Assembly: GCA_023257295.1 (NCBI GenBank)
Contig: JALRCN010000128.1
Location: 1-41,415, forward strand
Origin: Nitrosomonas sp.
Lineage (GTDB): Bacteria > Pseudomonadota > Gammaproteobacteria > Burkholderiales > Nitrosomonadaceae
Length of the DNA stretch: 41,415 nt
Reading direction: 5' to 3'
Of this stretch, positions 35,302-41,415 are shown one piece after another. Made by a program: the position numbers and the translations under genes. The stretch's first letter is position 1; each line of letters starts with the position of its first letter. The notes under the pieces are model-generated. The model ran no database searches. It was given only the letters and a program-made list of their open reading frames with translations, and was not told the origin of the DNA.

Positions 35302-36390
35302 GTGAGCATTACAGAGCAACAAGTACAAGCCGTTTTTTCTCAAACCATCGATCCGACCACCGGGAAAGATTATGTGTCGGGCAAGGCCGTGCAAGCGGTT
35401 CGCATCGAGCAAAACAATGTGAATGTGGAAATCGAACTCGGTTATCCGGCCAATAGCGTCAAAGGTGCGGTGCGGCAGCAAATTGCCGCTGCATTGCAAA
35501 CCATACCCGACATCGGTTCGGTGCAAGTCGCCGTACACAGTAAAATCATCCCGCACAGCGTGCAGCGCGGCGTCAAATTGATTCCGGGCGTCAAGAATGT
35601 GATCGCGGTGGCATCGGGCAAAGGTGGGGTCGGAAAATCGGCAACAGCAGTGAATCTGGCGCTCGCTTTGGCAGCGGAAGGCGCGGTAGTCGGTATTCTG
35701 GATGCGGATATTTATGGCCCGTCGCAACCGCAAATGCTGGGGATTTCCAACCATCCCGATTCGCTCGACGGCAAAACAATGGAGCCGGTTGTCGCACACG
35801 GTATTCAAGCGATGTCGATCGGATTGCTGATCGACGTCGAAACACCGATGGTGTGGCGCGGCCCGATGGTCACGCAAGCATTGCTGCAGTTGTTGAACGA
35901 TACCAACTGGAAGGATTTGGATTATTTGATCGTCGATTTGCCGCCCGGCACCGGCGATATTCAACTCACGCTGGCGCAAAAAATACCGGTCACCGGTGCG
36001 GTAATCGTAACCACGCCGCAAGATATCGCCTTGCTCGATGCACGCAAAGGACTCAAGATGTTTGAGAAAGTCGGCATTCCGATCTTGGGCATCGTAGAAA
36101 ACATGAGTACGCATACCTGCTCGCAATGCGGGCATACCGAACCGATTTTCGGCACCGGCGGTGGCGAGAGAATGTGCAAGGATTACCAGGTGGAATTTTT
36201 GGGTGCGTTGCCGCTCGACATCAAAATCCGTGAACATACCGATACTGGAAAACCGAGCGTGGTGGCCGAGCCGGACGGCAAAATCGCCGAAACTTATCGC
36301 TTGATCGCACGCCGCATTGCCGTCAAAGTGGCCGAATCCGCCGAGGATCATTCGGAGTTGTTCGCTAAGATCATCATGGAAAACGATTAG
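35302..36390 (+). CDS. apbC: Mrp/ApbC/NBP35-type iron-sulfur cluster carrier ATPase
   Basis: IAVASGKGGVGKSATAVNLALAL, YIVDLPPGTGDIQLTLAQK, ENMSTHTCSQCGHTEPIFG. GTG 35302 with an upstream GGAAG is a better start than the track start at 35236. Confidence 0.94.
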   Translation: MSITEQQVQAVFSQTIDPTTGKDYVSGKAVQAVRIEQNNVNVEIELGYPANSVKGAVRQQIAAALQTIPDIGSVQVAVHSKIIPHSVQRGVKLIPGVKNVIAVASGKGGVGKSATAVNLALALAAEGAVVGILDADIYGPSQPQMLGISNHPDSLDGKTMEPVVAHGIQAMSIGLLIDVETPMVWRGPMVTQALLQLLNDTNWKDLDYLIVDLPPGTGDIQLTLAQKIPVTGAVIVTTPQDIALLDARKGLKMFEKVGIPILGIVENMSTHTCSQCGHTEPIFGTGGGERMCKDYQVEFLGALPLDIKIREHTDTGKPSVVAEPDGKIAETYRLIARRIAVKVAESAEDHSELFAKIIMEND

Positions 36391-36412
36391 GAAATAACGA
36401 GGATAGTGCACA

Positions 36413-36979
36413 ATGACGATAAAATCGGATAAGTGGATACGCCGCATGGCACTTGAATGCGGCATGATCGAGCCGTTCGAGCCGAACCAAATTCGACATA
36501 AGGATAATCAACGCATCGTATCGTATGGCACTTCGAGTTACGGCTACGATATCCGTTGCTCGGATGAATTTAAGCTGTTCACCAATATCAATTCAACTAT
36601 CGTTGATCCCAAGAATTTCGACTCCAATTCGTTTGTCGATGTCAAAGGCGATGTCTGCATCATTCCGCCGAATTCGTTCGCGTTGGCGCGAACGGTCGAA
36701 TATTTCCGTATTCCGCGCAATATCTTAACCATTTGTTTGGGGAAATCCACTTATGCGCGTTGCGGTATCATCGTCAACGTTACGCCGTTTGAACCCGAAT
36801 GGGAAGGTTACGTGACGCTGGAATTTTCTAACACCACGCCGTTACCAGCCAAAATATACGCCAATGAAGGCGTTGCGCAAGTGATCTTTTTTGAATCCGA
36901 TGAGGTATGCGAAACCTCGTATAAGGATCGCGGCGGAAAGTATCAGGGCCAGCATGGTGTGACGTTGCCAAAGATCTGA
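36413..36979 (+). CDS. dcd: dCTP deaminase
   Basis: 188 aa; [24 protein letters not shown]...[13 protein letters not shown]...[37 protein letters not shown]. Confidence 0.96.
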   Translation: MTIKSDKWIRRMALECGMIEPFEPNQIRHKDNQRIVSYGTSSYGYDIRCSDEFKLFTNINSTIVDPKNFDSNSFVDVKGDVCIIPPNSFALARTVEYFRIPRNILTICLGKSTYARCGIIVNVTPFEPEWEGYVTLEFSNTTPLPAKIYANEGVAQVIFFESDEVCETSYKDRGGKYQGQHGVTLPKI

Positions 36980-37138
36980 AATGGCGAGAACGGAAAGTGT
37001 AAATGAGTTTAGCTGGAAGACGTAACTGGGTGAATAAAAAACGATTAAACTTTTTGTGAAATTTTTTATCTAATCGTCCATTATTGATATTTAATTAACA
37101 CATTGTTTTAAATGGTTATTATTTAATAAAAAAAATGC

Positions 37139-37166
37139 TTGATTTACGGTGGATGCAGACTATAAT
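37139..37166 (+). promoter_or_regulatory. Candidate strong sigma70 promoter upstream of the leader ORF and decarboxylase
   Basis: TTGATT (37139-37144), 16-nt spacer, TATAAT (37161-37166), preceded by a very AT-rich stretch. Confidence 0.65.
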
Positions 37167-37224
37167 GCGTGCAAAATTTACAATCGATATTTTAGATACT
37201 TTATTTAGCGAGAAGGAGGTCATC

Positions 37225-37290
37225 ATGAGAAGCATCAAGAACTTTTTTGCCCCGGCTGATTTAGTTAACGTACATATTCCTGAAACGTAG
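37225..37290 (+). CDS. Putative 21-aa leader peptide / small protein upstream of the decarboxylase
   Basis: Own translation: MRSIKNFFAPADLVNVHIPET*; AAGGAGGT (37213-37220) just upstream; stop 20 nt before the decarboxylase ATG. Below the track cutoff. An in-frame ATG at 37165 overlaps the -10 box and is less likely. Confidence 0.6.
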   Translation: MRSIKNFFAPADLVNVHIPET

Positions 37291-37310
37291 ATTTTTAGAG
37301 GAACGAACTC

Positions 37311-38486
37311 ATGTCCAAGCGCTCTGCCATACTTCAAAAAGCTGAACAAGCCGAAGTTTTGTTTGATACCCATCCCGAAATTAGTTTGAATTTTGAGCAT
37401 GTAAAAAATGCTCTGAAATCCGGTTACCACCGCCCTTTTTTATTGGTCGACAGCAATATCGTGCGACAAAAAGCACGACGATTTAAAGCTGCCATGCCGC
37501 GCGTGCGCCCCCATTATGCCGTTAAAGCCAATCCTGACGAACGCGTGCTGAGAACATTGATTGAGGAAGGTGTCGGTTTTGAGATTGCTTCTATCGCTGA
37601 ACTTGATTTGTTGATGAAATTAGGTGTTCCTGCTGCGGAGATTTTTTATAGTAATCCGATGAAATCGCGGGCATATCTTGAGTATGCCGCAGCCAAAGGC
37701 GTCGAATGGTATGTGCTCGATAGCGTGGAAGAGTTGCGTAAAATCGTGAGTGTAAAGCCCGATGCCAAAATGTATTTACGCATCGATACACCGAACATCG
37801 GCAGCGACTGGCCACTGGCTGGTAAATTTGGCACCCACTTGGGTGATATCAGTGCGATTATCCAAGCAGCAGTTGAACTTAAAGCTGATCTTGCCGGTGT
37901 GACATTTCATGTCGGTTCGCAATGCCGCAATCCGCAAAATTGGCGCGTAGGTATTGAGCGTGCAGTTAAAGTTTTTGCCGAAATGCGGGAGGTCGGCTTG
38001 AATCCGCGATTGCTAAACATCGGCGGCGGTTATCCTGTCCGGCATGTTAAGCCGATTCCTTCGATTGAAGTGATTGCAGATGTCATTAACGAAGCCATTG
38101 CCAATCTGCCGGAAAACATTCGAGTGATGGCGGAACCCGGTCGTTACTTGGTATCCGATTCCGCATATTTTGTGTGTCGTGTTGTGGGAACCGCAACGCG
38201 CAACGAGAAGCGTTGGATTTATTGGGATGCGGGAATGTTCGGCGGCGTGATCGAAATGACCGAGGGATTGCGCTATGAAATTCTAACCGATCGCCAAGGT
38301 CCAATGATGCCATGGTCCGTTGCCGGTCCGACTTGCGATTCGGTCGATATTCTGACGCATGATTTAATGTTGCCAAGTGATATGCAGGAAGGCGATTTTA
38401 TTTATATCCCGAACGCAGGAGCTTATACGACGGCTTATGCCAGCAATTTTAACGGCTTTCCTTTGCCGGATGTAAAAGTTATCTAA
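37311..38486 (+). CDS. Fold-III PLP-dependent ornithine/lysine-type decarboxylase (Orn/DAP/Arg decarboxylase family 2)
   Basis: 391 aa; PHYAVKANPDERVLRTLIEEGVGFEIAS, VTFHVGSQCRNPQNW, LNIGGGYPV, MAEPGRYLV, GPTCDSVDIL (ODC-like active-site Cys). Confidence 0.9.
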   Translation: MSKRSAILQKAEQAEVLFDTHPEISLNFEHVKNALKSGYHRPFLLVDSNIVRQKARRFKAAMPRVRPHYAVKANPDERVLRTLIEEGVGFEIASIAELDLLMKLGVPAAEIFYSNPMKSRAYLEYAAAKGVEWYVLDSVEELRKIVSVKPDAKMYLRIDTPNIGSDWPLAGKFGTHLGDISAIIQAAVELKADLAGVTFHVGSQCRNPQNWRVGIERAVKVFAEMREVGLNPRLLNIGGGYPVRHVKPIPSIEVIADVINEAIANLPENIRVMAEPGRYLVSDSAYFVCRVVGTATRNEKRWIYWDAGMFGGVIEMTEGLRYEILTDRQGPMMPWSVAGPTCDSVDILTHDLMLPSDMQEGDFIYIPNAGAYTTAYASNFNGFPLPDVKVI

Positions 38487-38501
38487 TCTAATATGATGCT
38501 G

Positions 38502-38537
38502 TGCTCGGGGTAAACTTCCGTTTCCCCCGGGCATTTT
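38502..38537 (+). terminator. Rho-independent terminator after the decarboxylase
   Basis: TGCTCGGGG (38502-38510) pairs with CCCCGGGCA (38525-38533; one G-U), followed by TTTTATT. Confidence 0.75.
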
Positions 38538-38627
38538 ATTGTCAATACGCATTTAACCGATATATTCGCGATAACACAATCGCTCCTTGCCATCCCGCAT
38601 AGTTTTACAATTTTTCTTGTACAGGTA

Positions 38628-38671
38628 TTGATTTTTTGTTGCAGCACTCATATAATTAAGAATCATTCTCA
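38628..38671 (+). promoter_or_regulatory. Promoter with overlapping Fur box upstream of bfd
   Basis: TTGATT (38628-38633), 17-nt spacer, TATAAT (38651-38656), then TAAGAATCATTCTCA (38657-38671), a near-perfect 7-1-7 Fur-type inverted repeat at the start-site region. Confidence 0.75.
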
Positions 38672-38743
38672 TTATTACTAGCATTTAGTCATTAATGTTG
38701 TAAGAAGAATTTTTCCCATTTACCTATTGGCTGAGAATTTAAT

Positions 38744-38968
38744 ATGTATGTGTGTGTCTGCAGGGGTGTAACGGAAAGCGCATTGCGCGAAGCGGTTTAT
38801 CAAGGAGCTGACCGCATGCGGGATTTAAAAGCTTGCCTCGGTGTTACGGAGCAATGCGGTATTTGCGCTTGCCATGCCAAGCAGATTCTCGATCAAATGC
38901 TGGCTCAAAAATCCGAAGTGCAAGACTTTCATTTGCAAACCGCATGTATGTGCGAAACAGCGGCGTGA
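38744..38968 (+). CDS. bfd: Bacterioferritin-associated ferredoxin-like [2Fe-2S] protein
   Basis: 74 aa; MYVCVCRGVTESALREAVYQGADRMRDLKACLGVTEQCGICACHAKQIL (CxC...CxxC BFD pattern). Confidence 0.88.
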   Translation: MYVCVCRGVTESALREAVYQGADRMRDLKACLGVTEQCGICACHAKQILDQMLAQKSEVQDFHLQTACMCETAA

Positions 38969-39061
38969 TAGATGTATCTGACTGATTGATACCATCTCTC
39001 CGACCCATTCATATTAATTCCAATTTAATTTCACCTCACCCGGTTTGATTACCGTTTAAAA

Positions 39062-41415
39062 ATGTTTCAGCACATCCGAGCGATTGCCGGTTCTGTCCAT
39101 AGAATCTGTTTCGCTGCTTTAATCGGGCTAAGTGCCTCTTTTCTGCCTGCACTCAGCTTGGCGGAATCGGGCGATACAACGGTAAAAGCAATGATCTCGA
39201 AGCGATCCTACGATATTCCTGCGGGCACACTGCACGATGCGCTGGTTCTGCTTGCCGAGCAATCCGGTGTTAAGCTGGCATTCGATCCGGGGTTTCTGCA
39301 AGGCAAAATCACCTTTGGTTTGACCGGAGATTTTGAATTTAAAGCAGCGCTCGAGCAGTTATTGGAAAACTCCGGGTTGCAGGTAACCGAACAGGCGGGG
39401 GGGTATGCAATTGTTGCTGCATCAGCTGCGGCAACGGAATCGGTGGTTACATTACCCTCGATCCAAGTTACCGCAGTGACTGCCAATCGCTACGCGGCTG
39501 TCAGTACTAGCACGGCGACCAAAACCAATACGCTGCTGCGCGATGTGCCGCAATCTATTACGGTGATTACCGACGATTTAATCAAAGATCAATCGATTCG
39601 CAGTCTCGGCGATGCCGTGCGCTATGTGCCGGGCGTGGGGGTTTCGCAAGGCGAAGGTAATCGCGATGCACTGGTGTTTCGTGGCAATCGTTCGACCGGA
39701 GATTTTTTCGTCGATGGTATCCGCGATGACGTCGAATATTACCGTGATCTTTATAACATCGAGCGTGTGGAAGTGCTGAAAGGAGCCAACGGCATGATTT
39801 TTGGCCGTGGTGGCTCGGGTGGCGTGATCAATCGCGTTACCAAGGAGGCCAATTGGAATCCGGTTCGCGAGTTTTCCTTTCAAGGAGGCTCGTTCAATCA
39901 AAAGCGAATGACTGCCGATGTGGGTTACGTGATCAACGATAAAGCGGCATTGCGATTGAATGCGATGTACGAGGATGCGGGCAGTTTTCGTGATGGCGTG
40001 AACATGGAACGACTGGGCATTTCACCCACGGTCACGATCAAACCGACGACGCGTACCAAGATCGTTGCCAACATGGAGCGGTTTCACGATGATCGTACTG
40101 CAGACCGGGGTATTACTTCGGTATTGGGCACCGCCGGACAGATCACCGGGCCTGTCGATGTATCGCGCTCCCAGTTTTTCGGCGACCCACGGCGCAGCAA
40201 CGCCAATGTCGATGTATTGGCGTTCAATTCCTTTATCGAGCATAAGTTTGAATCCGGCGTTACGTTGCAAAATCGTACTAACTTCACCACGTACGATAAG
40301 TTCTATCAGAACGTATTTGCCAACGGCGGCTTGAATCTCAACAGCGGATTGCTATCGCTCGGGGCGTACAACAACACGACTTCACGCGAGAACGTATTTA
40401 ACCAGACCAACTTGCTGTATTCGCTAAATACCGGTCCGTTTTTGCACACGTTGATGGCCGGTATCGAAGTCGGTCGTCAGGAAACGCACAATCGGCGTGA
40501 AGCCGGCTTGTTTAACAATGACCAGTCGCGCACCAATCTGTTTGTGCCGCTCTTCAATCCGCTGACAAATGTACCGATTACATTTAGGACTCGGGATTCC
40601 GGCGGGGATTTGGACGCGCTGAATCGCAGCATAGTCAATGTCACGTCGCTCTACATTCAGGACCAGATTGAAATCGTTCCGCAACTTCAAGCCATCGTTG
40701 GCGTACGTTACGATATGTTCGAGGTGGATTTTCAGCAAAAAAACGGCCCGCGAGATCATCTGAAGACGCGGGACGATTTGATCGCGCCTCGTTTTGGTTT
40801 GATCTATAAGCCGATTGAGCCGGTTTCGTTTTATGCCAGTTACAGCCAGGCTTATGTACCCCGCGCCGGTGATCAGTTGACGGCATTGAACGTCACGGTT
40901 GAGACATTGAAGCCGGAGAAATTCACCACCCTGGAAACTGGCGTTAAATGGGATATTCGTCCTGATTTGGCGTTTACCGCAGCGGTATATCAATTGGATC
41001 GCACCAATGTTATTAATTCCGTGATCGGCGGGCAGACCTTTTTAACCAAAGGACAGCGTACCGAAGGGGTTGAAGTCAGTCTTGCCGGGCAATTGACGTC
41101 AAACTGGAGTGTGATGGGCGGCTATGCCTATCAAGTGGGCGAAATCACCAGCGATATTATGGGAATTGCCAAGAAAGGCGCATCGGTCTCCGAACTTCCG
41201 CGCAATACTTTCTCAGTATGGAGTCGTTACGACATAACGCCAAAAATTGGTGCAGCCGTCGGTGTAATATACCGCGATGCGATGTACGCTTCGTTAACCA
41301 ATCGCGTGCGTTTGCCTGATTTTGTGCGCGTCGATGCGGCGCTTTTTGCACAATTCACCAAGAATTTCCGTGGACAGCTCAATATCGAAAATTTATTCGA
41401 TACCAAGTATTTCGC
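39062..41415 (+). CDS. TonB-dependent siderophore receptor with N-terminal secretin/TonB short (STN) domain, truncated by window end
   Basis: Own translation: MFQHIRAIAGSVHRICFAALIGLSASFLPALSLAESGD...YDIPAGTLHDALVLLAEQSGVKLAFDPGFLQGK... then LLRDVPQSITVITDDLIKDQSIRSLGDAVRYVPGVG...VEVLKGANGMIFGRGGSGGVINRVTK; still in frame at the window end (NIENLFDTKYF). Confidence 0.93.
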   Translation, partial: MFQHIRAIAGSVHRICFAALIGLSASFLPALSLAESGDTTVKAMISKRSYDIPAGTLHDALVLLAEQSGVKLAFDPGFLQGKITFGLTGDFEFKAALEQLLENSGLQVTEQAGGYAIVAASAAATESVVTLPSIQVTAVTANRYAAVSTSTATKTNTLLRDVPQSITVITDDLIKDQSIRSLGDAVRYVPGVGVSQGEGNRDALVFRGNRSTGDFFVDGIRDDVEYYRDLYNIERVEVLKGANGMIFGRGGSGGVINRVTKEANWNPVREFSFQGGSFNQKRMTADVGYVINDKAALRLNAMYEDAGSFRDGVNMERLGISPTVTIKPTTRTKIVANMERFHDDRTADRGITSVLGTAGQITGPVDVSRSQFFGDPRRSNANVDVLAFNSFIEHKFESGVTLQNRTNFTTYDKFYQNVFANGGLNLNSGLLSLGAYNNTTSRENVFNQTNLLYSLNTGPFLHTLMAGIEVGRQETHNRREAGLFNNDQSRTNLFVPLFNPLTNVPITFRTRDSGGDLDALNRSIVNVTSLYIQDQIEIVPQLQAIVGVRYDMFEVDFQQKNGPRDHLKTRDDLIAPRFGLIYKPIEPVSFYASYSQAYVPRAGDQLTALNVTVETLKPEKFTTLETGVKWDIRPDLAFTAAVYQLDRTNVINSVIGGQTFLTKGQRTEGVEVSLAGQLTSNWSVMGGYAYQVGEITSDIMGIAKKGASVSELPRNTFSVWSRYDITPKIGAAVGVIYRDAMYASLTNRVRLPDFVRVDAALFAQFTKNFRGQLNIENLFDTKYF

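Noticed and set aside
35299-36465. 388-aa minus-strand ORF opposite apbC/mrp
   Set aside because: Long, but antisense to a clear Mrp ATPase; His/Arg/Asp-rich composition typical of a reverse-frame shadow.
37041-37077. ACGATTA/TAATCGT inverted repeat downstream of dcd
   Set aside because: Short AT-rich stem with a loop of about 23 nt; too weak to call a terminator with confidence.
37165-37290. Longer 41-aa version of the leader ORF from ATG 37165
   Set aside because: Its start codon overlaps the TATAAT -10 box, so it would lie upstream of the predicted transcript start; the 37225 ATG has the strong SD.
37119-37430. 103-aa minus-strand ORF across the decarboxylase leader
   Set aside because: Covers the promoter, leader ORF and decarboxylase start on the opposite strand; no recognisable motif.

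Overview
This looks like a chromosomal housekeeping segment of a betaproteobacterium, possibly Nitrosomonas-like (inferred from gene content and protein feel, not tested). In order it holds: minus-strand pheA(partial)-serA-serC-gyrA; plus-strand argD-argF-argG-yajQ; the str operon (rpsL-rpsG-fusA-tuf); a complete S10/spc/alpha ribosomal cluster (rpsJ to rplQ, including rpmJ, which the ORF track misses); birA (split)-coaX-engB-hemB; minus-strand metG-DUF4440-yggS; and plus-strand mrp/apbC-dcd-ornithine-type decarboxylase-bfd-TonB-dependent receptor (runs off the window). I saw no rRNA, tRNA, CRISPR array, transposon, prophage or recognisable defence system. The two best leads are: (1) a 21-codon ORF with a near-perfect Shine-Dalgarno, behind a TTGATT-N16-TATAAT promoter, ending 20 nt before a fold-III ornithine/lysine-type decarboxylase; it could be a regulatory leader peptide or an uncharacterised small protein; (2) birA split at an A9 tract that forms an A AAA AAC heptamer, with the rest of the protein intact in the -1 frame; this is either slippage/frameshifting or a sequencing error. 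Secondary leads are a structured rpsL leader, a sharp codon-usage contrast between tuf and the surrounding AGA/ATA-rich ribosomal genes, an extended S3 tail, and a Fur-box promoter for bfd.
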